This document shows positions 15,918-23,669 of a stretch of 62,564 bases of DNA, piece after piece. The notes under the pieces are model-generated. The model had not been told where the DNA came from. It worked only from the letters and a program-made list of their open reading frames with translations, and did no database searches. Source of the DNA: Acidimicrobiales bacterium (GTDB lineage Bacteria; Actinomycetota; Acidimicrobiia; Acidimicrobiales; MedAcidi-G1); NCBI GenBank assembly GCA_029577135.1, contig JARQPW010000015.1, positions 1 to 62,564 of the forward strand, read 5' to 3'. Position numbers and translations under genes: made by a program. How positions within the stretch are numbered: the first letter of the stretch is position 1; each line of letters starts with the position of its first letter.

Positions 15918-18298
15918 GCCGAATCCCCCTGTGCCGCCTCGATGGCTCGTCGGACGGTCATGGGCGATGCCGGCATCGTGATGTCGGTGATGCCCATCGG
16001 GCGCAGGGCGTCGACGACTGCGTTCATGACCGCAGGCGTCGAGGCGATGGTGCCTGCCTCGCCGATGCCCTTCACCCCCATCGGGTTGGAGGGCGACGGC
16101 GTGACCGTGTGGTCCAACTTCATGTCGATGCACTCGGCGGCCGAGGGCACCAGGTAGTCGGCCAGGTTGGCGGCCCGGCACTGCCCGTCGGCGTCGTAGG
16201 CGGCGTCCTCCCAGAGGGCCTGTGCGACGCCCTGCACGATGCCACCGTGCAACTGGCCCTCGACGATCAGCGGGTTGATCTGGTTTCCGCAGTCGTCGAC
16301 GGCGGCGTAGTCGATCAGTTCGACGGCGCCCGTCGCCTCGTCCACCTCGACCACGGCGATGTGCGTGCCGAACGGGAAGACGAAGTTGGACGGGTCGAAG
16401 GTGACCTGCGCCTGGAGGTTGGGCTCCATGCCATCGGGCAGGTCATGGGCCGTGAAGGCGCCGAACGCCACCCCGGCCAGCGGGACCTCCTTGTCGGGGC
16501 TGCCCTTCACGCTGAACGTGCCACCGGCGAACTCGAGGTCGTCGGCGTTGGCCTCGAGCATGTGGGCGGCGATGGCCCGGGCCTTGTCGATGACCTGCTC
16601 GGTCGCCATCCAGATGGCGGTGCCACCCACGGCCAGCGACCGGGACCCGTAGGTGTCCATGCCGAGCGGCGAGATGGCCGTGTCCGAGTGGAGCACCTCG
16701 ACGTCGTCGGGGTCGATGCCGAGTTGGTCGGCCACGATCATCGACCAGCAGGTCTCGTGCCCCTGACCGTGCGGCGTGGTGCCGGTGACGACCTGGACCT
16801 TGCAGGTGGGCAGGATTCGCACCGTCGCCGACTCCCAGCCGCCGGCGCCGTAGTTCAGCGCCGCGAGGGTGCGACTCGGGGCCAGGCCGCACATCTCGAC
16901 GTAGGACGAGATGCCGATTCCCAGGTGGGTGGTCGACCCCGCTGCCCGTCGCTCGGCCTGCTCGGCACGACGGCCGTCCCAGTCGATCAACTCCTTGGCC
17001 CGGTCCAGCGTGGGCTGGTAGTTCCCCGAGTCGAAGGTCAGCCCGGCGGGCGAGTCGTAGGGGAACTTCTCGGTCGGGATGAAGTTGCGGGACCGGATCT
17101 CGTCCGGACCCACGCCCACGGCCACGGCCAGGGCGTCCATCGCCCGCTCGATGGCGTACGTCGCCTCGGGCCGGCCGGCGCCGCGGTAGGCGTCGGTCGG
17201 CGTGAGGTTCGTGAACACGCCCTTGCACGTGAACGAGTAGACGGGCACGTCGTAGAGCCCGTGGTACAGGAACGCCCCCAGCAGCGGCACGCCGGGCGCG
17301 ACCAGTTGCAGGTAGGCGCCCATGTCGGCCAGCAGGGTGGCCCGCACGGCGGTGAGCTTCCCGTCGGCGTCGGAGGCCAACTCGATGGTCTGGCGCTGGG
17401 CGCGGCCCTGGATGGTCGAGACGGCCGCTTCGGTGCGGCCTTCGGTCCACCGCACGGGCACGCCGTGGCGTTGGGCGAGGGCCATGCAGATGATCTCCTC
17501 GGCGTACACGTTGAGCTTGCAGCCGAAGCCGCCCCCCACCGAGGGTGCGATGACCCGCAACTTCTGCTCGGGGATGCCCAGCGTGAGCGCCGCCATCACC
17601 TTGAGGACATGGGGGATCTGCGTGGATGAGTAGAGGGTCATGTCGCCGTTGTGCGGCGCCGGTACGGCGACAACGCCGCGGGGCTCCATGGCCGTCGGGA
17701 TGAGGCGCTGGTGCACGAACGTCTCCGTGATGTGGTGGGTCGCGTCGGCAAACGCCGCCTCCACTGCCTCCGGGTCGGGGACCAGGGGCCACACGTAGGA
17801 CACGTTGGTCCCACAGTCCTCGTGGATCACGACCCGGTCGGTCTCTGCGTCCTCCATGGTGACGACGGCGTCGAGCGGCTCGTAGTCGACGACCACGCCC
17901 TCGAGGCCATCTGCTGCGGCATACCGGGACTCGGCGACCACGACGGCGACGATGTCGCCCGCGTAGTTGGCCTTGCCCTGGGCCACCGGATGGTGGGCGG
18001 GGTTCTTCATGTCGTCGGTGACGGGCCAGGCGCAGGGCAGCGGAGCCGCCCAGGCGTCGGCCAGGTCGTCGCCGGTGTAGACGGCGACCACGCCGTCGGT
18101 GGCGAGTGCCGCCGAGGTGTCGATGCCGGTGATTCGGGCGTGGGCGTGTGGGCTGCGCACGCAGGCCACCCAGAGGGCGCCCGGGATCTGCAGGTCGTCG
18201 ATGAACTTGGACTCGCCGGTCAGCAGGGCCGGGTCCTCATGACGGAGGCGGGACTCGCCGACGATGCCGCCGATGAACGGGGATTCGGTCACGGTCAT
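15914..18298 (-). CDS. coxL: Molybdenum hydroxylase large subunit, form II CoxL type
   Basis: A 794-residue molybdopterin subunit. The active-site loop reads AYRGAGRPE (370-378), the form II signature; true CO dehydrogenases (form I) carry AYRCSFR. The Moco-binding GGGFGCK (255-261) and the catalytic GEAGT near the C-terminus are present. Form II enzymes oxidise still poorly known aromatic, heterocyclic or aldehyde substrates, so CO oxidation is doubtful. ATG 18298 (MTVTES) follows coxS by 13 nt. The gene order S-L-M also fits form II. Confidence 0.9.
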   Translation of the reverse strand: MTVTESPFIGGIVGESRLRHEDPALLTGESKFIDDLQIPGALWVACVRSPHAHARITGIDTSAALATDGVVAVYTGDDLADAWAAPLPCAWPVTDDMKNPAHHPVAQGKANYAGDIVAVVVAESRYAAADGLEGVVVDYEPLDAVVTMEDAETDRVVIHEDCGTNVSYVWPLVPDPEAVEAAFADATHHITETFVHQRLIPTAMEPRGVVAVPAPHNGDMTLYSSTQIPHVLKVMAALTLGIPEQKLRVIAPSVGGGFGCKLNVYAEEIICMALAQRHGVPVRWTEGRTEAAVSTIQGRAQRQTIELASDADGKLTAVRATLLADMGAYLQLVAPGVPLLGAFLYHGLYDVPVYSFTCKGVFTNLTPTDAYRGAGRPEATYAIERAMDALAVAVGVGPDEIRSRNFIPTEKFPYDSPAGLTFDSGNYQPTLDRAKELIDWDGRRAEQAERRAAGSTTHLGIGISSYVEMCGLAPSRTLAALNYGAGGWESATVRILPTCKVQVVTGTTPHGQGHETCWSMIVADQLGIDPDDVEVLHSDTAISPLGMDTYGSRSLAVGGTAIWMATEQVIDKARAIAAHMLEANADDLEFAGGTFSVKGSPDKEVPLAGVAFGAFTAHDLPDGMEPNLQAQVTFDPSNFVFPFGTHIAVVEVDEATGAVELIDYAAVDDCGNQINPLIVEGQLHGGIVQGVAQALWEDAAYDADGQCRAANLADYLVPSAAECIDMKLDHTVTPSPSNPMGVKGIGEAGTIASTPAVMNAVVDALRPMGITDITMPASPMTVRRAIEAAQGDSA

Positions 18299-18311
18299 GT
18301 CTGCGCTCCCC

Positions 18312-18764
18312 TCACTCGCCGACGGCCAGGACGGCCGCAACGATGTTCTGGTAGCCGGTACAGCGGCAGAGGTTGCCTTCGAGTCCCACCCGCACGCCGG
18401 CGGCGTCGAGGTCGTCGTATTCGTCGACCAGCGACACGGCGGCCATGACCATGCCGGGCGTGCAGTAGCCGCACTGCAGGGCATGGCACTCGTGGAATGC
18501 CTGCTGCATCGGGTGGAGGCCGTCGGGGCCTGCCAGGCCCTCGATGGTCGTGACGTCCGCGCCGTCGACCTGGACGGCGAGCAGCGTGCACGACTTGGCT
18601 GAGCGGCCGTCGACGAGCACGGTGCAGGCACCGCACGAACTGGTGTCACATCCCACGTTGGTGCCGGTCAGCCCGAGGACGTCGCGCAGGTAGTGCACGA
18701 GCAGCGTCCGAAGCTCGACGTCGGCGGATCGGGCCGTCCCATTGACGGTGACGGAGACCTCCAT
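18312..18764 (-). CDS. coxS: Molybdenum hydroxylase 2Fe-2S (small) subunit
   Basis: A 150-residue protein with two [2Fe-2S] sites. The plant-ferredoxin-type cluster uses Cys39, Cys44, Cys47 and Cys59 ([12 protein letters not shown]...SC); the second uses Cys98, Cys101, Cys133 and Cys135 (CGYCTPG and CRCTGY). It is the first gene of the operon. ATG 18764 is preceded by a G-rich Shine-Dalgarno (AGGGGG). It relays electrons from the Mo site to FAD. Confidence 0.93.
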   Translation of the reverse strand: MEVSVTVNGTARSADVELRTLLVHYLRDVLGLTGTNVGCDTSSCGACTVLVDGRSAKSCTLLAVQVDGADVTTIEGLAGPDGLHPMQQAFHECHALQCGYCTPGMVMAAVSLVDEYDDLDAAGVRVGLEGNLCRCTGYQNIVAAVLAVGE

Positions 18765-18875
18765 CGGTTCCCCCTTGGATCTTCCCGGTGGGACGCCGCG
18801 GCGCCGTCGCCGCGTACACCCGTTCCCCCGGGGTCGCGATGATGGCACAGGATCCGGGGTCCGGCCACCGGACCC

Positions 18876-19385
18876 TCAGCCGGCGGCCAGCAGCTCCTCG
18901 TAGCGGGCGAGGTCGTCGCCGGCGAACGCCACGAGGGTGACCTCGTAGATGTCGCCCGGATGGTCGTGGCCGAACGCCCGGACCGTGTCGACGGCGATCC
19001 GGGCCGCCGCCTCCCTCGGGTAGCCGTAGACGCCGGTGGAGATGGCCGGGAACGCCACGCTGCGGGCACCGAGGCCGACCGCCACCTCGAGGGAACGTCG
19101 GTAGCAGGAGCCGAGGAGGACGGCTTCGCCGTGGCCGCCGCCCCTCCACACGGGACCGACCGTGTGGACGACCCAATGGGCGAGCAGGTCGTGGCCGCCG
19201 GTGGGCTTCGCCTCGCCGGTGTCGCAGCCTCCGAGGCCGCGGCATTCGTCGAGCAGGCCGGGGCCGGCCGCAAGGTGGATGGCGCCGTCGACCCCGCCAC
19301 CGCCGAGCAGGGCCTCGTTGGCGGCATTGACGATGGCATCGACAGCCAGCATCGTGATGTCGCCCTGCCAGGCGCGCAGAATCAC
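18876..19385 (-). CDS. Macro-domain protein (ADP-ribose / O-acetyl-ADP-ribose hydrolase type)
   Basis: A 169-residue single macro domain. WQGDIT and [23 protein letters not shown] (about 14-36) form the ADP-ribose pocket of the MacroD/YmdB group, and [13 protein letters not shown] is the phosphate-binding loop. Family members remove ADP-ribose or deacetylate O-acetyl-ADP-ribose. GTG 19385 overlaps the TetR stop (GTGA), so the two are co-expressed and diverge from a flavin-enzyme operon. Why an ADP-ribose enzyme is tied to that regulator is unknown. Confidence 0.9.
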   Translation of the reverse strand: MILRAWQGDITMLAVDAIVNAANEALLGGGGVDGAIHLAAGPGLLDECRGLGGCDTGEAKPTGGHDLLAHWVVHTVGPVWRGGGHGEAVLLGSCYRRSLEVAVGLGARSVAFPAISTGVYGYPREAAARIAVDTVRAFGHDHPGDIYEVTLVAFAGDDLARYEELLAAG

Positions 19386-19975
19386 GTCGGCAGGCTGAGC
19401 AGGGCGACCATCGCCGCCGAGAGGCGGGCGGTCAGCGCCCGCCGATCGTGGTGACCGAGCAGGACCGGGTTGTTGAGGCCCTGACACAGGACCACGAGGA
19501 CATCGGCCAGTTCGTCGGGGTCGCCGGCGCCGATGCGGCCGGCCGCCTGGCCGAGTTCGACGAACCGCCGGTTCAGCTCACGGGCCTCGGTCTCCCGGTG
19601 CCGGTAGGAGTCCCGCAGGAGCCGGCTCTCAGGCAGGCGGGCGAGGGCCGACCGCAGCACGAGTGCCTCCCCGTCGAACACCTCGACCAGGCCGTCCACG
19701 AGCGCACCCACGACGCGCTCGAGGCCGTCGTCCAGCAGGTGCTCGACCTCGAGGGCCCCGGCCGTGACCGCCACCAGTCGTGCCAGCGCCCGGTCCAGGG
19801 CAGCGGCGAGGAGTCCGTCACGACCTTCGGGAACGCGGTTGTAGACGGTCGCCACCGAGACCCCCGCCGCGTCGGCCACCTGTTCGGTCGTGAAGCTGCC
19901 GTCCACCCGGAGCGCCGCCACCGTTGCGTCGATGAGTGCCTCACGGGTGCGCTCGGCGCGGCCAGTCGCGATCAT
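19382..19975 (-). CDS. TetR family transcriptional regulator
   Basis: A 197-residue repressor-type protein. The N-terminal HTH reads [46 protein letters not shown] (about 10-56); the rest is an all-helical ligand and dimer domain. It is divergent from the operon at 20043, with a 67-bp intergenic holding a promoter and an inverted repeat that probably form its operator. ATG 19975 is the natural start. Confidence 0.93.
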   Translation of the reverse strand: MIATGRAERTREALIDATVAALRVDGSFTTEQVADAAGVSVATVYNRVPEGRDGLLAAALDRALARLVAVTAGALEVEHLLDDGLERVVGALVDGLVEVFDGEALVLRSALARLPESRLLRDSYRHRETEARELNRRFVELGQAAGRIGAGDPDELADVLVVLCQGLNNPVLLGHHDRRALTARLSAAMVALLSLPT

Positions 19976-19992
19976 GGCAGAACTTTAGTCTC

Positions 19993-20021
19993 TTTTCAGT
20001 TTATCTTGTGCTTTCTAGAAT
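19993..20021 (+). promoter_or_regulatory. Sigma70-like promoter of the 20043 operon
   Basis: TTTTCA (19993-19998), a 17-bp spacer and TAGAAT (20016-20021) lie in a distinctly AT-rich gap. A start site near 20028 would leave a leader of about 15 nt. No Shine-Dalgarno is visible before ATG 20043. Confidence 0.5.
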
Positions 20022-20031
20022 CTTCCTCTAG
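20015..20031. promoter_or_regulatory. Possible TetR operator overlapping the -10 box
   Basis: The inverted repeat CTAGA-N7-TCTAG spans the -10 element in the TetR/operon divergent region. Position and symmetry suit a TetR operator; the arms are only 5 bp. Confidence 0.4.
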
Positions 20032-20042
20032 TTTTGTCAACC

Positions 20043-21194
20043 ATGACCGACCTGTTGACCGCCGCCCGCTCGCTCGGCCCCACGCTGGCCGAGCGGTCCG
20101 AGGCCATCGAGGCCGCACGCACCCTCCCCGACGACGTCGTCGCCGACCTGCGCGGTGCCGGCCTCTTCCGCCTCTTCGTCCCCGCCTCGCTGGGCGGCCC
20201 GGAGGTCGACGTCCTCACCGGCATCGACACCATCGCCGAGGTCTCCCGCCACGACGGCGCTTCCGGCTGGTGCGTGATGATCGCCGGCACGTCGTCGCTC
20301 ATCGCCGGCTTCCTCGACGACGAACACGCTCGCACGATCTACGGCACCCCCGACTCCTGCACCGGCGGGTTCGCCGCCCCTGTGGGCACCGCCCGCATCG
20401 TCGACGGCGGACTGTGCGTCACCGGTACCTGGGCCTGGGGGTCCGGCGCCCACCACTGCACCTGGATCGGCGGCGGCACCCGACTCGTCGACGACGACGG
20501 CCGGCCCCTCCGGCGAGACGACGGCCTCTTCGCCCCGTTCACGTTCTTCCACCCCGACGACGTCGAATTTTTCGACACGTGGCACGTCACCGGCCTCGCC
20601 GGGTCGGGTTCCGGCGACTACACCGTGACCGAGACGTTCGTCCCCGAGGGCCGCTGGGCGCAGCTCACGACGGCCGAACCCCACCTCGACGGCCCCCTGT
20701 GGCGATTCCCCTTCTACGGGATGCTGGCCTGCGGCATCGCCGCCGTGGCCATCGGCCTCCTCGACGGCGCCGTCGCCAGGTTCGGCGAACTGGCCTCGAC
20801 CAAGAAGCCCATGGGCTCCGGCCGCACGCTCGCCGAACGGGCCTCCGGGCAGACAGCAGTGTCGAGTGCCGAGGCCACCGCCCGATCGACCAGGGCATTC
20901 CTCCACGACGTGCTCGGCAGCGCCTGGGAGACCGCATCCGGCGGCGACCCCCTGACCGTCGAGCACCGGCGCAGCCTGCGCCTCGCCGCCTGCGACGCCG
21001 CTCAGCGGTGCGCCGACGCCCTCCTCCTGCTCGGCCGCGAGGCCGGCGGCGAGGCCGTCTACCTGCGCGAGCCGCTCCAGCGGGCCGTGCGCGACGGGCA
21101 GGTGGCCGCAACCCACGCCATGGTCGCCCCCCGCATCCACGAACTCACCGGTCGACTCGCCCTGGGGCTGGACACGGACGTGACGCTGCTGTGA
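20043..21194 (+). CDS. Acyl-CoA dehydrogenase-fold flavoprotein (group D monooxygenase-like)
   Basis: A 383-residue protein of the acyl-CoA dehydrogenase fold. The DGASGWCVMI stretch (about 75-84) and overall layout resemble HsaA/DszC-type flavin monooxygenases more than beta-oxidation dehydrogenases, and I do not see the usual catalytic glutamate context. It may oxygenate a substrate using reduced flavin supplied by the nitroreductase or LLM protein of the same operon. It is the first gene of a four-gene operon divergent from TetR. ATG 20043 is preferred to the in-frame TTG 20034. Confidence 0.78.
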   Translation: MTDLLTAARSLGPTLAERSEAIEAARTLPDDVVADLRGAGLFRLFVPASLGGPEVDVLTGIDTIAEVSRHDGASGWCVMIAGTSSLIAGFLDDEHARTIYGTPDSCTGGFAAPVGTARIVDGGLCVTGTWAWGSGAHHCTWIGGGTRLVDDDGRPLRRDDGLFAPFTFFHPDDVEFFDTWHVTGLAGSGSGDYTVTETFVPEGRWAQLTTAEPHLDGPLWRFPFYGMLACGIAAVAIGLLDGAVARFGELASTKKPMGSGRTLAERASGQTAVSSAEATARSTRAFLHDVLGSAWETASGGDPLTVEHRRSLRLAACDAAQRCADALLLLGREAGGEAVYLREPLQRAVRDGQVAATHAMVAPRIHELTGRLALGLDTDVTLL

Positions 21195-22021
21195 ACTCAG
21201 CGCCTATGGGCAGCCCCGTGCCTTCCGATGAAGGTGCCTTCGAGCACCTCCGCTTCGAGCGCGACGACGATGTCCTGGTCGTCACCATCGACAAGCCCGA
21301 TGACCCCCTCAACAAGGTCGACGACCGCCTCCACCACGAACTCACCGCACTGTTCCCCCGCCTCCAGGCAGAACGCGAGGCCCGGGCCGTGCTGCTCACC
21401 GGGACCGGATCGTCGTTCTCCGCCGGTGGCGACTTCGACTGGTTCCCGCAACTCCAGGAGCCCGGCCGGCTCGAGGACCTCCGCCTCGACGCCCGTCGGA
21501 TGATCGGGGACCTCCTCGACGTCCACCTGCCGGTTGTCTGCGCCATCACCGGCCACGCCATGGGACTGGGCGCCAGCATCGCCCTGCTCTGCGACGTGGT
21601 CGTCATGGCCGAAACCGCCCGCCTGGGTGACCCGCACGTCCGGGTCGGTCTCGTAGCCGGCGACGGCGGGACCATCGCCTGGCCGCTGGCGCTCGGCCCG
21701 ATGCTCGCCAAGCGCTACCTCCTGACGGGCGATGCGCTGACCGCCGTCGACGCCGAGCGCCTCGGCCTGGTCGCCGAGACCACACCGGACGCCGAGTCGT
21801 GCCGTGCCGCCGGACTGGCTTGGGCGAAGCGGCTGGCCGCCGGGGCGCCGCTCGCCGTCCAGTACACGAAGCAGGCGATCAACGCCTGGGTCAGGCAGAC
21901 CTCGGACAGCGCCTTCGAGCAGGCCAGCGCCCTCGAGATCGTGACCTTCGGCAGCGACGACCACGCCGAGGCGCTGGCGGCGATTTCCGAGAAGCGGGAC
22001 CCCCGGTTCACGGGGAGATGA
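21191..22021 (+). CDS. Enoyl-CoA hydratase/isomerase family protein
   Basis: A crotonase-fold protein of 276 residues from GTG 21191 (GTGA overlap), or 271 from ATG 21206. SFSAGGDFDWF forms the first oxyanion-hole strand, and ITGHAMGLGASIALLCDVVVMAETARLGDPHVRVGLVAGDGG the second with its active-site loop. The C-terminal helix is complete. It likely hydrates or isomerises a CoA-bound intermediate of the pathway run by this operon. Confidence 0.88.
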   Translation: MNSAPMGSPVPSDEGAFEHLRFERDDDVLVVTIDKPDDPLNKVDDRLHHELTALFPRLQAEREARAVLLTGTGSSFSAGGDFDWFPQLQEPGRLEDLRLDARRMIGDLLDVHLPVVCAITGHAMGLGASIALLCDVVVMAETARLGDPHVRVGLVAGDGGTIAWPLALGPMLAKRYLLTGDALTAVDAERLGLVAETTPDAESCRAAGLAWAKRLAAGAPLAVQYTKQAINAWVRQTSDSAFEQASALEIVTFGSDDHAEALAAISEKRDPRFTGR

Positions 22022-22038
22022 CGGAGGGGGAGCGACCC

Positions 22039-22719
22039 ATGACCGACCAGACCCGATGCGGCGACGACCTGAGCCTCCTGGAGGGGCTCATGACCACCCG
22101 TGCGATGCGGCGGTTGTCCGACGAGTCGGTCAGCGACGAGGACCTCTGGACCTGCCTGCGGGCGGCCGTCCAGGCGCCGAGCGGCGGCAACATCCAGCCG
22201 TACCAGTTCCTCGTCGTGCAGGACCCCGACCTCCGGCTCGCCCTCGCCGAGATCTACCGCCGGGGCTGGGCCCGCTACGAGCCGGCGATCGCTCCCACGG
22301 AGTTCCCGAATGACAAGGTGCGCGAGGGCTGGGAGCGCAACAACCGGGCCACCGTGCACCTGGCGGAGAACCTCGAGTACGCACCGGTCCACATCCTGAT
22401 CCTCATGCCGTCGATCGACATGACCGTGTACGACGACGAGGGCCCGATGCCGGTGGGCCCCACGTACGCCTCGGTGTACCCCGCCGTCCAGAACCTGATC
22501 CTGGCCGCCCGCTCCCTCGGACTCGGTACGACGATCACCACGCTGCACCGCATCTACGAGGACGAGGTGCGCGAACTGCTCGGCATCCCCGAGCGCTACG
22601 AGGTGCTGGCCCTCATGCCACTCGGCCACCCGACCGGGAAGTGGGGCGTGGCCCCCCGCTACCGCGGCGCCGAGAAGATCACCTCCTGGGACCGGTTCGG
22701 CGAGAAGCGCACCCCGTGA
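22039..22719 (+). CDS. Nitroreductase family FMN protein
   Basis: A 226-residue nitroreductase-fold protein. The FMN phosphate site is in TTRAMRRLSDESV (about 19-31), QAPSGGNIQPYQFLVV lies near 46-61, and YPAVQNLILAARSLGLGTTITT near 155-176. It reduces flavin or a substrate with NAD(P)H. ATG 22039 has GGAGG 11 nt upstream; an in-frame ATG at 22018 overlaps the preceding stop. It overlaps the next gene by GTGA. Confidence 0.87.
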   Translation: MTDQTRCGDDLSLLEGLMTTRAMRRLSDESVSDEDLWTCLRAAVQAPSGGNIQPYQFLVVQDPDLRLALAEIYRRGWARYEPAIAPTEFPNDKVREGWERNNRATVHLAENLEYAPVHILILMPSIDMTVYDDEGPMPVGPTYASVYPAVQNLILAARSLGLGTTITTLHRIYEDEVRELLGIPERYEVLALMPLGHPTGKWGVAPRYRGAEKITSWDRFGEKRTP

Positions 22720-23654
22720 CGCCCATCCCCGGTGGTGTGCCCCACCTCCGGGTCGGCGTGTCGATCCCTCCCGCCGGGTTCACCGACCACGGGGACGCCG
22801 CCGACTACATCCATGCCGCAGCCGAGGCCGGCATCGACCACCTCGTCACCGCCGACCACGTCGCCTTCTTCGGCGGTCGGGGCAGGGACGGCCTGATGAC
22901 CGTGTCCTGGTTGGCCGGCCTGCACCCCTCGATCGGGGTCTACGTCGGCGTCTACCTGCTGGCCCTCCGCCATCCGGTCAACGTTGCCCGCCAACTCTCG
23001 ACGCTGGCCGAACACGCACCCGGCCGGGTCACGTTCGGCATCGGGGTCGGCGGCGAGGACCGCCACGAGATGGAGGCGGTCGGCGTCGACCCGGCCACCC
23101 GCGGCCGCCGGACCGACGAGGCACTCGACGTGCTGCGTCCACTCCTGGCCGGGGAGACCGTCGACCACAGCGGCGAGTTCTACGAGGCACCGGCCGTGGC
23201 GATCAGCCCGCCACCCGACCCGCCGATCCCGGTGACCGTCGGCGGCCGGTCGAACGCCGCCGTGGGGCGGGCCGGACGCCGGGGCGACGGTTGGCTGGCC
23301 TCCTGGTGCTCGCCGCGGCGGTTCGCCGAGGGCGTGACGCTGGCCGAACAGGTCGCCGCCGACTCCGGTCGCACGGAGGTGGCGTGGCGGCACGGCTACC
23401 AGGTCTGGGTCGGCCTCGGCGACACGGCGGAGGAGGGCGCAGCACGCCTGGGGCCCTCCATGGAACGGTTCTACGGGGCGCCGTACTCGGCCTTCGAGAA
23501 GTACTCGCCGGTCGGCACCCCCGACGACATCGCATCCTGGCTCCGGCCCCTCGCCGAGGCGGGGGCGGTCGACTTCAACATCGCTCCTGTCGCCGGCGCG
23601 CCCGACGAGGCGCTCGCAGGAGTCGCCGAGATCCGTCGCCTGCTCGTCGGCTGA
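22716..23654 (+). CDS. LLM-class flavin-dependent oxidoreductase
   Basis: A 312-residue TIM-barrel protein of the luciferase-like monooxygenase/F420 family (AAEAGIDHLVTADHVAFFGG; TFGIGVGGEDRHEMEAVGVDPATRGRR). The pattern VTFGIGVG-x-D resembles F420-dependent actinobacterial members, but cofactor choice is not proven. It is the last gene of the TetR-divergent operon, started by a GTGA overlap, and ends 15 nt from the convergent APC transporter. Confidence 0.87.
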   Translation: MTPIPGGVPHLRVGVSIPPAGFTDHGDAADYIHAAAEAGIDHLVTADHVAFFGGRGRDGLMTVSWLAGLHPSIGVYVGVYLLALRHPVNVARQLSTLAEHAPGRVTFGIGVGGEDRHEMEAVGVDPATRGRRTDEALDVLRPLLAGETVDHSGEFYEAPAVAISPPPDPPIPVTVGGRSNAAVGRAGRRGDGWLASWCSPRRFAEGVTLAEQVAADSGRTEVAWRHGYQVWVGLGDTAEEGAARLGPSMERFYGAPYSAFEKYSPVGTPDDIASWLRPLAEAGAVDFNIAPVAGAPDEALAGVAEIRRLLVG

Positions 23655-23669
23655 GCGCCTCCGGTCGCG

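Noticed and set aside
15102-18764. Aerobic CO dehydrogenase operon
   Set aside because: The large subunit has AYRGAGR rather than the form I AYRCSFR loop, so CO oxidation is not supported.
19448-21190. An 857-residue protein beginning at 19448 and ending with the enoyl-CoA hydratase
   Set aside because: The first 580 residues are Arg/His/Pro-rich shadow sequence opposite the TetR gene and out of frame with the ACAD-fold gene; crotonase homology starts only near 21191.
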